DNA of 64,000 bases from Schistosoma haematobium (GCF_000699445.3 NC_067200.1:9298450-9362449); one strand, 5' to 3'. Counted from the stretch's first letter, positions 12,749 to 28,535 are shown. Numbers and translations: made by a program. The notes: a model not told the origin generated them from the letters alone.

Positions 12749-14028
12749 GACGATTCGCACGCCCTCTAGCATCAACTCGCACAACTCCACACAACAACTA
12801 CAACTACGTCTCCTCGACTAGTCGAACACATACTCACATGCATATCCACAAAGTCCACACGCTCGCGTACACTCACACACAAACACAATCCATCAACAAA
12901 CACAGCTGCCAGCAAGACAACTAAACAATCATTTGACTGTTCACTCCCACTGACAGACTACAAGTCACACAAACACGCATTCGCCAATCAACCTGTCAAC
13001 CGACATGTTCACCAACACCAGGTCAAGACACACAACATCTGTCACCACAATCCAGTAGAGTCACCGACCAGTCACGAGCACTCAACACAAAGTGCACCAA
13101 CACAGGTTCGCTTCACACAACACCGGCTTCTTGCAGTCACGCTCGTCATACTCTCAGACAATTGTAATGAGCAACGATGGTCCACTCCACCACAAGCCCC
13201 ATTGTGCCGCTTACACACAACCGACTCGACCATGAGCACACCTGAAACACTCCACTCAGAACATTCAACACATTGACATACGGCATCACCTGAAATCGAC
13301 CATGATATCACCAAGTGTATCGACCATACTGCACACCATCCTGAGAGAACAATACAGAGAGACCAGTGTCTCAGCGCAATCTATGTCCAGCACATTGTTG
13401 TTGCGATTCTCTACCACATACCATGTGCTCAATACTATCCAGTCTGAAATGATATCTGCCAGTGAGGCACTTTCGACTACATCGCTCGTAGGATAAATCC
13501 TAGTAGAAACAATGCATTTGTTGGTGACAATGGACGACGAATTGTAGTCACACCACGCTCGTCAACGTCCTCTTCGAATCCTAGTCGACTGAACAACATG
13601 ATGGTCACTGAGTACTCGCATTGAGACAGCACTGTCCTGAAAATTATTGAAGTGTAGACAGTGTGACTTGATCCGTTGTGAATTGGTGTTGGTATCGATC
13701 AGTCGGGATCTCGACAAGCATCCTCGTGTACACATCACCATATCTGGATGGTAGACACTCGCAATACGAATGAACACTGGAACCGATCAATAAACAATGA
13801 TTCACGTCTCAGTCACAAAATCATCGTGAGAATTGTTGACAAGCTGCAGATATTGACAGACATCCGACATGAGATAATGTCGAGTGTTCAACGAATGCAT
13901 GTGTATTTGTGTAAATGCATGTGTTTATACTGGGCGTATGCGTGGGTGTGTATGTGTGACTGTCCGGTTATCACTCAATAAATATACCCAGGTGTGGGTG
14001 CGTTTTCGCGCAGGCGAACCTGCACGTT

Positions 14029-14063
<35 letters not shown>

Positions 14064-14253
14064 CAATGCGTTAGTGTGTACTCTGAAGATGGGTTGTTGA
14101 ATGACACGGTGGGTTTTCCGATTGTCATGCGTTGGTCACGGAGTAGCTGTGTCGATGTACAACATTGACAAATCGTCAGTACGTATGGTGTGGTTGATGG
14201 ATGTTGTCACAATGTCGGTATTTTTCTGAGAGTTGTTTGTAGTTTGAAAAGCA

Positions 14254-14326
14254 TGTTTCCGCCCAGGCTCGAACTGGGGACCTTCTGTGTGTTAGACAGA
14301 CGTGATGACCACTACACCACGGAAAC
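14254..14326 (-). tRNA. tRNA-Val (AAC), copy 10
   Basis: Identical gene body. Marker base A; unit 1,583 bp; GT tract 35 nt. Confidence 0.95.
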
Positions 14327-15606
14327 GACGATTCGCACGCCCTCTAGCATCAACTCGCACAACTCCACACAACAACTACAACTACGTCTCCTCGACTAGT
14401 CGAACACATACTCACATGCATATCCACAAAGTCCACACGCTCGCGTACACTCACACACAAACACAATCCATCAACAAACACAGCTGCCAGCAAGACAACT
14501 AAACAATCATTTGACTGTTCACTCCCACTGACAGACTACAAGTCACACAAACACGCATTCGCCAATCAACCTGTCAACCGACATGTTCACCAACACCAGG
14601 TCAAGACACACAACATCTGTCACCACAATCCAGTAGAGTCACCGACCAGTCACGAGCACTCAACACAAAGTGCACCAACACAGGTTCGCTTCACACAACA
14701 CCGGCTTCTTGCAGTCACGCTCGTCATACTCTCAGACAATTGTAATGAGCAACGATGGTCCACTCCACCACAAGCCCCATTGTGCCGCTTACACACAACC
14801 GACTCGACCATGAGCACACCTGAAACACTCCACTCAGAACATTCAACACATTGACATACGGCATCACCTGAAATCGACCGTGATATCACCAAGTGTATCG
14901 ACCATACTGCACACCATCCTGAGAGAACAATACAGAGAGACCAGTGTCTCAGCGCAATCTATGTCCAGCACATTGTTGTTGCGATTCTCTACCACATACC
15001 ATGTGCTCAATACTATCCAGTCTGAAATGATATCTGCCAGTGAGGCACTTTCGACTACATCGCTCGTAGGATAAATCCTAGTAGAAACAATGCATTTGTT
15101 GGTGACAATGGACGACGAGTTGTAGTCACACCACGCTCGTCAACGTCCTCTTCGAATCCTAGTCGACTGAACAACATGATGGTCACTGAGTACTCGCATT
15201 GAGACAGCACTGTCCTGAAAATTATTGAAGTGTAGACAGTGTGACTTGATCCGTTGTGAATTAGTGTTGGTATCGATCAGTCGGGATCTCGACAAGCATC
15301 CTCGTGTACACATCACCATATCTGGATGGTAGACACTCGCAATACGAATGAACACTGGAACCGATCAATAAACAATGATTCACGTCTCAGTCACAAAATC
15401 ATCGTGAGAATTGTTGACAAGCTGCAGATATTGACAGACATCCGACATGAGATAATGTCGAGTGTTCAACGAATGCATGTGTATTTGTGTAAATGCATGT
15501 GTTTATACTGGGCGTATGCGTGGGTGTGTATGTGTGACTGTCCGGTTATCACTCAATAAATATACCCAGGTGTGGGTGCGTTTTCGCGCAGGCGAACCTG
15601 CACGTT

Positions 15607-15645
<39 letters not shown>

Positions 15646-15836
15646 CAATGAGTTAGTGTGTACTCTGAAGATGGGTTGTTGAATGAACACGGTGGGTTTT
15701 CCGATTGTCATGCGTTGGTCACGGAGTAGCTGTGTCGATGTACAACATTGACAAATCGTCAGTACGTATGGTGTGGTTGATGGATGTTGTCACAATGTCG
15801 GTATTTTTCTGAGAGTTGTTTGTAGTTTGAAAAGCA

Positions 15837-15909
15837 TGTTTCCGCCCAGGCTCGAACTGGGGACCTTCTGTGTGTTAGACAGACGTGATGACCACTACAC
15901 CACGGAAAC
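15837..15909 (-). tRNA. tRNA-Val (AAC), copy 11
   Basis: Identical gene body. Marker base A; unit 1,579 bp; GT tract 31 nt. Confidence 0.95.
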
Positions 15910-17189
15910 GACGATTCGCACGCCCTCTAGCATCAACTCGCACAACTCCACACAACAACTACAACTACGTCTCCTCGACTAGTCGAACACATACTCACAT
16001 GCATATCCACAAAGTCCACACGCTCGCGTACACTCACACACAAACACAATCCATCAACAAACACAGCTGCCAGCAAGACAACTAAACAATCATTTGACTG
16101 TTCACTCCCACTGACAGACTACAAGTCACACAAACACGCATTCGCCAATCAACCTGTCAACCGACATGTTCACCAACACCAGGTCAAGACACACAACATC
16201 TGTCACCACAATCCAGTAGAGTCACCGACCAGTCACGAGCACTCAACACAAAGTGCACCAACACAGGTTCGCTTCACACAACACCGGCTTCTTGCAGTCA
16301 CGCTCGTCATACTCTCAGACAATTGTAATGAGCAACGATGGTCCACTCCACCACAAGCCCCATTGTGCCGCTTACACACAACCGACTCGACCATGAGCAC
16401 ACCTGAAACACTCCACTCAGAACATTCAACACATTGACATACGGCATCACCTGAAATCGACCATGATATCACCAAGTGTATCGACCATACTGCACACCAT
16501 CCTGAGAGAACAATACAGAGAGACCAGTGTCTCAGCGCAATCTATGTCCAGCACATTGTTGTTGCGATTCTCTACCACATACCATGTGCTCAATACTATC
16601 CAGTCTGAAATGATATCTGCCAGTGAGGCACTTTCGACTACATCGCTCGTAGGATAAATCCTAGTAGAAACAATGCATTTGTTGGTGACAATGGACGACG
16701 AATTGTAGTCACACCACGCTCGTCAACGTCCTCTTCGAATCCTAGTCGACTGAACAACATGATGGTCACTGAGTACTCGCATTGAGACAGCACTGTCCTG
16801 AAAATTATTGAAGTGTAGACAGTGTGACTTGATCCGTTGTGAATTGGTGTTGGTATCGATCAGTCGGGATCTCGACAAGCATCCTCGTGTACACATCACC
16901 ATATCTGGATGGTCGACACTCGCAATACGAATGAACACTGGAACCGATCAACAAACAATGATTCACGTCTCAGTCACAAAATCATCGTGAGAATTGTTGA
17001 CAAGCTGCAGATATTGACAGACATCCGACATGAGATAATGTCGAGTGTTCAACGAATGCATGTGTATTTGTGTAAATGCATGTGTTTATACTGGGCGTAT
17101 GCGTGGGTGTGTATGTGTGACTGTCCGGTTATCACTCAATAAATATACCCAGGTGTGGGTGCGTTTTCGCGCAGGCGAACCTGCACGTT

Positions 17190-17224
<35 letters not shown>

Positions 17225-17415
17225 CAATGCGTTAGTGTGTACTCTGAAGATGGGTTGTTGAATGAACACGGTGGGTTTTCCGATTGTCATGCGTTGGTCA
17301 CGGAGTAGCTGTGTCGATGTACAACATTGACAAATCGTCAGTACGTATGGTGTGGTTGATGGATGTTGTCACAATGTCGGTATTTTTCTGAGAGTTGTTT
17401 GTAGTTTGAAAAGCA

Positions 17416-17488
17416 TGTTTCCGCCCAGGCTCGAACTGGGGACCTTCTGTGTGTTAGACAGACGTGATGACCACTACACCACGGAAAC
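17416..17488 (-). tRNA. tRNA-Val (AAC), copy 12
   Basis: Identical gene body. Marker base C, isolated between A-type neighbours; unit 1,581 bp; GT tract 33 nt. Confidence 0.95.
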
Positions 17489-18768
17489 GACGATTCGCAC
17501 GCCCTCTCGCATCAACTCGCACAACTCCACACAACAACTACAACTACGTCTCCTCGACTAGTCGAACACATACTCACATGCATATCCACAAAGTCCACAC
17601 GCTCGCGTACACTCACACACAAACACAATCCATCAACAAACACAGCTGCCAGCAAGACAACTAAACAATCATTTGACTGTTCACTCCCACTGACAGACTA
17701 CAAGTCACACAAACACGCATTCGCCAATCAACCTGTCAACCGACATGTTCACCAACACCAGGTCAAGACACACAACATCTGTCACCACAATCCAGTAGAG
17801 TCACCGACCAGTCACGAGCACTCAACACAAAGTGCACCAACACAGGTTCGCTTCACACAACACCGGCTTCTTGCAGTCACGCTCGTCATACTCTCAGACA
17901 ATTGTAATGAGCAACGATGGTCCACTCCACCACAAGCCCCATTGTGCCGCTTACACACAACCGACTCGACCATGAGCACACCTGAAACACTCCACTCAGA
18001 ACATTCAACACATTGACATACGGCATCACCTGAAATCGACCATGATATCACCAAGTGTATCGACCATACTGCACACCATCCTGAGAGAACAATACAGAGA
18101 GACCAGTGTCTCAGCGCAATCTATGTCCAGCACATTGTTGTTGCGATTCTCTACCACATACCATGTGCTCAATACTATCCAGTCTGAAATGATATCTGCC
18201 AGTGAGGCACTTTCGACTACATCGCTCGTAGGATAAATCCTAGTAGAAACAATGCATTTGTTGGTGACAATGGACGACGAATTGTAGTCACACCACGCTC
18301 GTCAACGTCCTCTTCGAATCCTAGTCGACTGAACAACATGATGGTCACTGAGTACTCGCATTGAGACAGCACTGTCCTGAAAATTATTGAAGTGTAGACA
18401 GTGTGACTTGATCCGTTGTGAATTAGTGTTGGTATCGATCAGTCGGGATCTCGACAAGCATCCTCGTGTACACATCACCATATCTGGATGGTAGACACTC
18501 GCAATACGAATGAACACTGGAACCGATCAATAAACAATGATTCACGTCTCAGTCACAAAATCATCGTGAGAATTGTTGACAAGCTGCAGATATTGACAGA
18601 CATCCGACATGAGATAATGTCGAGTGTTCAACGAATGCATGTGTATTTGTGTAAATGCATGTGTTTATACTGGGCGTATGCGTGGGTGTGTATGTGTGAC
18701 TGTCCGGTTATCACTCAATAAATATACCCAGGTGTGGGTGCGTTTTCGCGCAGGCGAACCTGCACGTT

Positions 18769-18805
<37 letters not shown>

Positions 18806-18996
18806 CAATGCGTTAGTGTGTACTCTGAAGATGGGTTGTTGAATGACGACGGTGGGTTTTCCGATTGTCATGCGTTGGTCACGGAGTAGCTGTGTCGATG
18901 TACAACATTGACAAATCGTCAGTACGTATGGTGTGGTTGATGGATGTTGTCACAATGTCGGTATTTTTCTGAGAGTTGTTTGTAGTTTGAAAAGCA

Positions 18997-19069
18997 TGTT
19001 TCCGCCCAGGCTCGAACTGGGGACCTTCTGTGTGTTAGACAGACGTGATGACCACTACACCACGGAAAC
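18997..19069 (-). tRNA. tRNA-Val (AAC), copy 13
   Basis: Identical gene body. Marker base A; unit 1,573 bp; GT tract 25 nt. Confidence 0.95.
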
Positions 19070-20569
19070 GACGATTCGCACGCCCTCTAGCATCAACTCG
19101 CACAACTCCACACAACAACTACAACTACGTCTCCTCGACTAGTCGAACACATACTCACATGCATATCCACAAAGTCCACACGCTCGCGTACACTCACACA
19201 CAAACACAATCCATCAACAAACACAGCTGCCAGCAAGACAACTAAACAATCATTTGACTGTTCACTCCCACTGACAGACTACAAGTCACACAAACACGCA
19301 TTCGCCAATCAACCTGTCAACCGACATGTTCACCAACACCAGGTCAAGACACACAGCATCTGTCACCACAATCCAGTAGAGTCACCGACCAGTCACGAGC
19401 ACTCAACACAAAGTGCACCAACACAGGTTCGCTTCACACAACACCGGCTTCTTGCAGTCACGCTCGTCATACTCTCAGACAATTGTAATGAGCAACGATG
19501 GTCCACTCCACCACAAGCCCCATTGTGCCGCTTACACACAACCGACTCGACCATGAGCACACCTGAAACACTCCACTCAGAACATTCAACACATTGACAT
19601 ACGGCATCACCTGAAATCGACCATGATATCACCAAGTGTATCGACCATACTGCACACCATCCTGAGAGAACAATACAGAGAGACCAGTGTCTCAGCGCAA
19701 TCTATGTCCAGCACATTGTTGTTGCGATTCTCTACCACATACCATGTGCTCAATACTATCCAGTCTGAAATGATATCTGCCAGTGAGGCACTTTCGACTA
19801 CATCGCTCGTAGGATAAATCCTAGTAGAAACAATGCATTTGTTGGTGACAATGGACGACGAATTGTAGTCACACCACGCTCGTCAACGTCCTCTTCGAAT
19901 CCTAGTCGACTGAACAACATGATGGTCACTGAGTACTCGCATTGAGACAGCACTGTCCTGAAAATTATTGAAGTGTAGACAGTGTGACTTGATCCGTTGT
20001 GAATTGGTGTTGGTATCGATCAGTCGGGATCTCGACAAGCATCCTCGTGTACACATCACCATATCTGGATGGTAGACACTCGCAATACGAATGAACACTG
20101 GAACCGATCAATAAACAATGATTCACGTCTCAGTCACAAAATCATCGTGAGAATTGTTGACAAGCTGCAGATATTGACAGACATCCGACATGAGATAATG
20201 TCGAGTGTTCAACGAATGCATGTGTATTTGTGTAAATGCATGTGTTTATACTGGACGTATGCGTGGGTGTGTATGTGTGACTGTCCGGTTATCACTCAAT
20301 AAATATACCCAGGTGTGGGTGCGTTTTCGCGCAGGCGAACCTGCACGTTCACGTGTGTGTGTGTGTGTGTGTGTGTGACAATGAGTTAGTGTGTACTCTG
20401 AAGATGGGTTGTTGAATGAACACGGTGGGTTTTCCGATTGTCATGCGTTGGTCACGGAGTAGCTGTGTCGATGTACAACATTGACAAATCGTCAGTACGT
20501 ATGGTGTGGTTGATGGATGTTGTCACAATGTCGGTATTTTTCTGAGAGTTGTTTGTAGTTTGAAAAGCA

Positions 20570-20642
20570 TGTTTCCGCCCAGGCTCGAACTGGGGACCTT
20601 CTGTGTGTTAGACAGACGTGATGACCACTACACCACGGAAAC
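20570..20642 (-). tRNA. tRNA-Val (AAC), copy 14
   Basis: Identical gene body. Marker base A; unit 1,582 bp; GT tract 33 nt. Confidence 0.95.
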
Positions 20643-21922
20643 GACGATTCGCACGCCCTCTAGCATCAACTCGCACAACTCCACACAACAACTACAACTA
20701 CGTCTCCTCGACTAGTCGAACACATACTCACATGCATATCCACAAAGTCCACACGCTCGCGTACACTCACACACAAACACAATCCATCAACAAACACAGC
20801 TGCCAGCAAGACAACTAAACAATCATTTGACTGTTCACTCCCACTGACAGACTACAAGTCACACAAACACGCATTCGCCAATCAACCTGTCAACCGACAT
20901 GTTCACCAACACCAGGTCAAGACACACAACATCTGTCACCACAATCCAGTAGAGTCACCGACCAGTCACGAGCACTCAACACAAAGTGCACCAACACAGG
21001 TTCGCTTCACACAACACCGGCTTCTTGCAGTCACGCTCGTCATACTCTCAGACAATTGTAATGAGCAACGATGGTCCACTCCACCACAAGCCCCATTGTG
21101 CCGCTTACACACAACCGACTCGACCATGAGCACACCTGAAACACTCCACTCAGAACATTCAACACATTGACATACGGCATCACCTGAAATCGACCATGAT
21201 ATCACCAAGTGTATCGACCATACTGCACACCATCCTGAGAGAACAATACAGAGAGACCAGTGTCTCAGCGCAATCTATGTCCAGCACATTGTTGTTGCGA
21301 TTCTCTACCACATACCATGTGCTCAATACTATCCAGTCTGAAATGATATCTGCCAGTGAGGCACTTTCGACTACATCGCTCGTAGGATAAATCCTAGTAG
21401 AAACAATGCATTTGTTGGTGACAATGGACGACGAATTGTAGTCACACCACGCTCGTCAACGTCCTCTTCGAATCCTAGTCGACTGAACAACATGATGGTC
21501 ACTGAGTACTCGCATTGAGACAGCACTGTCCTGAAAATTATTGAAGTGTAGACAGTGTGACTTGATCCGTTGTGAATTGGTGTTGGTATCGATCAGTCGG
21601 GATCTCGACAAGCATCCTCGTGTACACATCACCATATCTGGATGGTAGACACTCGCAATACGAATGAACACTGGAACCGATCAATAAACAATGATTCACG
21701 TCTCAGTCACAAAATCATCGTGAGAATTGTTGACAAGCTGCAGATATTGACAGACATCCGACATGAGATAATGTCGAGTGTTCAACGAATGCATGTGTAT
21801 TTGTGTAAATGCATGTGTTTATACTGGGCGTATGCGTGGGTGTGTATGTGTGACTGTCCGGTTATCACTCAATAAATATACCCAGGTGTGGGTGCGTTTT
21901 CGCGCAGGCGAACCTGCACGTT

Positions 21923-21959
<37 letters not shown>

Positions 21960-22151
21960 CAATGCGTTAGTGTGTACTCTGAAGATGGGTTGTTGAATGA
22001 ACGACGGTGGGTTTTCCGATTGTCATGCGTTGGTCACGGAGTAGCTGTGTCGATGTACAACATTGACAAATCGTCAGTACGTATGGTGTGGTTGATGGAT
22101 GTTGTCACAATGTCGGTATTTTTCTGAGAGTTGTTTGTAGTTTGAAAAGCA

Positions 22152-22224
22152 TGTTTCCGCCCAGGCTCGAACTGGGGACCTTCTGTGTGTTAGACAGACG
22201 TGATGACCACTACACCACGGAAAC
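22152..22224 (-). tRNA. tRNA-Val (AAC), copy 15
   Basis: Identical gene body. Marker base A; unit 1,577 bp; GT tract 29 nt. Confidence 0.95.
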
Positions 22225-23504
22225 GACGATTCGCACGCCCTCTAGCATCAACTCGCACAACTCCACACAACAACTACAACTACGTCTCCTCGACTAGTCG
22301 AACACATACTCACATGCATATCCACAAAGTCCACACGCTCGCGTACACTCACACACAAACACAATCCATCAACAAACACAGCTGCCAGCAAGACAACTAA
22401 ACAATCATTTGACTGTTCACTCCCACTGACAGACTACAAGTCACACAAACACGCATTCGCCAATCAACCTGTCAACCGACATGTTCACCAACACCAGGTC
22501 AAGACACACAACATCTGTCACCACAATCCAGTAGAGTCACCGACCAGTCACGAGCACTCAACACAAAGTGCACCAACACAGGTTCGCTTCACACAACACC
22601 GGCTTCTTGCAGTCACGCTCGTCATACTCTCAGACAATTGTAATGAGCAACGATGGTCCACTCCACCACAAGCCCCATTGTGCCGCTTACACACAACCGA
22701 CTCGACCATGAGCACACCTGAAACACTCCACTCAGAACATTCAACACATTGACATACGGCATCACCTGAAATCGACCATGATATCACCAAGTGTATCGAC
22801 CATACTGCACACCATCCTGAGAGAACAATACAGAGAGACCAGTGTCTCAGCGCAATCTATGTCCAGCACATTGTTGTTGCGATTCTCTACCACATACCAT
22901 GTGCTCAATACTATCCAGTCTGAAATGATATCTGCCAGTGAGGCACTTTCGACTACATCGCTCGTAGGATAAATCCTAGTAGAAACAATGCATTTGTTGG
23001 TGACAATGGACGACGAGTTGTAGTCACACCACGCTCGTCAACGTCCTCTTCGAATCCTAGTCGACTGAACAATATGATGGTCACTGAGTACTCGCATTGA
23101 GACAGCACTGTCCTGAAAATTATTGAAGTGTAGACAGTGTGACTTGATCCGTTGTGAATTGGTGTTGGTATCGATCAGTCGGGATCTCGACAAGCATCCT
23201 CGTGTACACATCACCATATCTGGATGGTAGACACTCGCAATACGAATGAACACTGGAACCGATCAATAAACAATGATTCACGTCTCAGTCACAAAATCAT
23301 CGTGAGAATTGTTGACAAGCTGCAGATATTGACAGACATCCGACATGAGATAATGTCGAGTGTTCAACGAATGCATGTGTATTTGTGTAAATGCATGTGT
23401 TTATACTGGGCGTATGCGTGGGTGTGTATGTGTGACTGTCCGGTTATCACTCAATAAATATACCCAGGTGTGGGTGCGTTTTCGCGCAGGCGAACCTGCA
23501 CGTT

Positions 23505-23536
<32 letters not shown>

Positions 23537-23728
23537 ACAATGCGTTAGTGTGTACTCTGAAGATGGGTTGTTGAATGAACACGGTGGGTTTTCCGATTGT
23601 CATGCGTTGGTCACGGAGTAGCTGTGTCGATGTACAACATTGACAAATCGTCAGTACGTATGGTGTGGTTGATGGATGTTGTCACAATGTCGGTATTTTT
23701 CTGAGAGTTGTTTGTAGTTTGAAAAGCA

Positions 23729-23801
23729 TGTTTCCGCCCAGGCTCGAACTGGGGACCTTCTGTGTGTTAGACAGACGTGATGACCACTACACCACGGAAA
23801 C
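23729..23801 (-). tRNA. tRNA-Val (AAC), copy 16
   Basis: Identical gene body. Marker base A; unit 1,577 bp; GT tract 29 nt. Confidence 0.95.
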
Positions 23802-25081
23802 GACGATTCGCACGCCCTCTAGCATCAACTCGCACAACTCCACACAACAACTACAACTACGTCTCCTCGACTAGTCGAACACATACTCACATGCATATCC
23901 ACAAAGTCCACACGCTCGCGTACACTCACACACAAACACAATCCATCAACAAACACAGCTGCCAGCAAGACAACTAAACAATCATTTGACTGTTCACTCC
24001 CACTGACAGACTACAAGTCACACAAACACGCATTCGCCAATCAACCTGTCAACCGACATGTTCACCAACACCAGGTCAAGACACACAACATCTGTCACCA
24101 CAATCCAGTAGAGTCACCGACCAGTCACGAGCACTCAACACAAAGTGCACCAACACAGGTTCGCTTCACACAACACCGGCTTCTTGCAGTCACGCTCGTC
24201 ATACTCTCAGACAATTGTAATGAGCAACGATGGTCCACTCCACCACAAGCCCCATTGTGCCGCTTACACACAACCGACTCGACCATGAGCACACCTGAAA
24301 CACTCCACTCAGAACATTCAACACATTGACATACGGCATCACCTGAAATCGACCATGATATCACCAAGTGTATCGACCATACTGCACACCATCCTGAGAG
24401 AACAATACAGAGAGACCAGTGTCTCAGCGCAATCTATGTCCAGCACATTGTTGTTGCGATTCTCTACCACATACCATGTGCTCAATACTATCCAGTCTGA
24501 AATGATATCTGCCAGTGAGGCACTTTCGACTACATCGCTCGTAGGATAAATCCTAGTAGAAACAATGCATTTGTTGGTGACAATGGACGACGAATTGTAG
24601 TCACACCACGCTCGTCAACGTCCTCTTCGAATCCTAGTCGACTGAACAACATGATGGTCACTGAGTACTCGCATTGAGACAGCACTGTCCTGAAAATTAT
24701 TGAAGTGTAGACAGTGTCACTTGATCCGTTGTGAATTAGTGTTGGTATCGATCAGTCGGGATCTCGAGAAGCATCCTCGTGTACACATCACCATATCTGG
24801 ATGGTAGACACTCGCAATACGAATGAACACTGGAACCGATCAATAAACAATGATTCACGTCTCAGTCACAAAATCATCGTGAGAATTGTTGACAAGCTGC
24901 AGATATTGACAGACATCCGACATGAGATAATGTCGAGTGTTCAACGAATGCATGTGTATTTGTGTAAATGCATGTGTTTATACTGGGCGTATGCGTGGGT
25001 GTGTATGTGTGACTGTCCGGTTATCACTCAATAAATATACCCAGGTGTGGGTGCGTTTTCGCGCAGGCGAACCTGCACGTT

Positions 25082-25113
<32 letters not shown>

Positions 25114-25305
25114 ACAATGCGTTAGTGTGTACTCTGAAGATGGGTTGTTGAATGAACACGGTGGGTTTTCCGATTGTCATGCGTTGGTCACGGAGTAGCT
25201 GTGTCGATGTACAACATTGACAAATCGTCAGTACGTATGGTGTGGTTGATGGATGTTGTCACAATGTCGGTATTTTTCTGAGAGTTGTTTGTAGTTTGAA
25301 AAGCA

Positions 25306-25378
25306 TGTTTCCGCCCAGGCTCGAACTGGGGACCTTCTGTGTGTTAGACAGACGTGATGACCACTACACCACGGAAAC
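25306..25378 (-). tRNA. tRNA-Val (AAC), copy 17
   Basis: Identical gene body. Marker base A; unit 1,572 bp; GT tract 23 nt. Confidence 0.95.
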
Positions 25379-26877
25379 GACGATTCGCACGCCCTCTAGC
25401 ATCAACTCGCACAACTCCACACAACAACTACAACTACGTCTCCTCGACTAGTCGAACACATACTCACATGCATATCCACAAAGTCCACACGCTCGCGTAC
25501 ACTCACACACAAACACAATCCATCAACAAACACAGCTGCCAGCAAGACAACTAAACAATCATTTGACTGTTCACTCCCACTGACAGACTACAAGTCACAC
25601 AAACACGCATTCGCCAATCAACCTGTCAACCGACATGTTCACCAACACCAGGTCAAGACACACAACATCTGTCACCACAATCCAGTAGAGTCACCGACCA
25701 GTCACGAGCACTCAACACAAAGTGCACCAACACAGGTTCGCTTCACACAACACCGGCTTCTTGCAGTCACGCTCGTCATACTCTCAGACAATTGTAATGA
25801 GCAACGATGGTCCACTCCACCACAAGCCCCATTGTGCCGCTTACACACAACCGACTCGACCATGAGCACACCTGAAACACTCCACTCAGAACATTCAACA
25901 CATTGACATACGGCATCACCTGAAATCGACCATGATATCACCAAGTGTATCGACCATACTGCACACCATCCTGAGAGAACAATACAGAGAGACCAGTGTC
26001 TCAGCGCAATCTATGTCCAGCACATTGTTGTTGCGATTCTCTACCACATACCATGTGCTCAATACTATCCAGTCTGAAATGATATCTGCCAGTGAGGCAC
26101 TTTCGACTACATCGCTCGTAGGATAAATCCTAGTAGAAACAATGCATTTGTTGGTGACAATGGACGACGAATTGTAGTCACACCACGCTCGTCAACGTCC
26201 TCTTCGAATCCTAGTCGACTGAACAACATGATGGTCACTGAGTACTCGCATTGAGACAGCACTGTCCTGAAAATTATTGAAGTGTAGACAGTGTGACTTG
26301 ATCCGTTGTGAATTGGTGTTGGTATCGATCAGTCGGGATCTCGAGAAGCATCCTCGTGTACACATCACCATATCTGGATGGTAGACACTCGCAATACGAA
26401 TGAACACTGGAACCGATCAATAAACAATGATTCACGTCTCAGTCACAAAATCATCGTGAGAATTGTTGACAAGCTGCAGATATTGACAGACATCCGACAT
26501 GAGATAATGTCGAGTGTTCAACGAATGCATGTGTATTTGCGTAAATGCATGTGTTTATACTGGGCGTATGCGTGGGTGTGTATGTGTGACTGTCCGGTTA
26601 TCACTCAATAAATATACCCAGGTGTGGGTGCGTTTTCGCGCAGGCGAACCTGCACGTTCACGTGTGTGTGTGTGTGTGTGTGTGACAATGCGTTAGTGTG
26701 TACTCTGAAGATGGGTTGTTGAATGAACGACGGTGGGTTTTCCGATTGTCATGCGTTGGTCACGGAGTAGCTGTGTCGATGTACAACATTGACAAATCGT
26801 CAGTACGTATGGTGTGGTTGATGGATGTTGTCACAATGTCGGTATTTTTCTGAGAGTTGTTTGTAGTTTGAAAAGCA

Positions 26878-26950
26878 TGTTTCCGCCCAGGCTCGAACTG
26901 GGGACCTTCTGTGTGTTAGACAGACGTGATGACCACTACACCACGGAAAC
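26878..26950 (-). tRNA. tRNA-Val (AAC), copy 18
   Basis: Identical gene body. Marker base C; unit 1,585 bp, the longest, with the longest GT tract (37 nt). Confidence 0.95.
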
Positions 26951-28230
26951 GACGATTCGCACGCCCTCTCGCATCAACTCGCACAACTCCACACAACAAC
27001 TACAACTACGTCTCCTCGACTAGTCGAACACATACTCACATGCATATCCACAAAGTCCACACGCTCGCGTACACTCACACACAAACACAATCCATCAACA
27101 AACACAGCTGCCAGCAAGACAACTAAACAATCATTTGACTGTTCACTCCCACTGACAGACTACAAGTCACACAAACACGCATTCGCCAATCAACCTGTCA
27201 ACCGACATGTTCACCAACACCAGGTCAAGACACACAGCATCTGTCACCACAATCCAGTAGAGTCACCGACCAGTCACGAGCACTCAACACAAAGTGCACC
27301 AACACAGGTTCGCTTCACACAACACCGGCTTCTTGCAGTCACGCTCGTCATACTCTCAGACAATTGTAATGAGCAACGATGGTCCACTCCACCACAAGCC
27401 CCATTGTGCCGCTTACACACAACCGACTCGACCATGAGCACACCTGAAACACTCCACTCAGAACATTCAACACATTGACATACGGCATCACCTGAAATCG
27501 ACCATGATATCACCAAGTGTATCGACCATACTGCACACCATCCTGAGAGAACAATACAGAGAGACCAGTGTCTCAGCGCAATCTATGTCCAGCACATTGT
27601 TGTTGCGATTCTCTACCACATACCATGTGCTCAATACTATCCAGTCTGAAATGATATCTGCCAGTGAGGCACTTTCGACTACATCGCTCGTAGGATAAAT
27701 CCTAGTAGAAACAATGCATTTGTTGGTGACAATGGACGACGAGTTGTAGTCACACCACGCTCGTCAACGTCCTCTTCGAATCCTAGTCGACTGAACAACA
27801 TGATGGTCACTGAGTACTCGCATTGAGACAGCACTGTCCTGAAAATTATTGAAGTGTAGACAGTGTGACTTGATCCGTTGTGAATTAGTGTTGGTATCGA
27901 TCAGTCGGGATCTCGACAAGCATCCTCGTGTACACGTCACCATATCTGGATGGTCGACACTCGCAATACGAATGAACACTGGAACCGATCAACAAACAAT
28001 GATTCACGTCTCAGTCACAAAATCATCGTGAGAATTGTTGACAAGCTGCAGATATTGACAGACATCCGACATGAGATAATGTCGAGTGTTCAACGAATGC
28101 ATGTGTATTTGCGTAAATGCATGTGTTTATACTGGGCGTATGCGTGGGTGTGTATGTGTGACTGTCCGGTTATCACTCAATAAATATACCCAGGTGTGGG
28201 TGCGTTTTCGCGCAGGCGAACCTGCACGTT

Positions 28231-28233
<3 letters not shown>

Positions 28234-28270
<37 letters not shown>
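28234..28270. repeat. GT microsatellite, longest array instance
   Basis: Pure alternating GT of 37 nt in unit 18. Every unit has this tract directly after TTCAC. Lengths over units 1-26 are 29, 33, 33, 29, 33, 27, 33, 29, 31, 35, 31, 33, 25, 33, 29, 29, 23, 37, 27, 33, 27, 25, 29, 23, 19 and 15 nt. Confidence 0.97.
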
Positions 28271-28271
<1 letters not shown>

Positions 28272-28462
28272 CAATGCGTTAGTGTGTACTCTGAAGATGG
28301 GTTGTTGAATGAACACGGTGGGTTTTCCGATTGTCATGCGTTGGTCACGGAGTAGCTGTGTCGATGTACAACATTGACAAATCGTCAGTACGTATGGTGT
28401 GGTTGATGGATGTTGTCACAATGTCGGTATTTTTCTGAGAGTTGTTTGTAGTTTGAAAAGCA

Positions 28463-28535
28463 TGTTTCCGCCCAGGCTCGAACTGGGGACCTTCTGTGTG
28501 TTAGACAGACGTGATGACCACTACACCACGGAAAC
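28463..28535 (-). tRNA. tRNA-Val (AAC), copy 19
   Basis: Identical gene body. Marker base A; unit 1,575 bp; GT tract 27 nt. Confidence 0.95.
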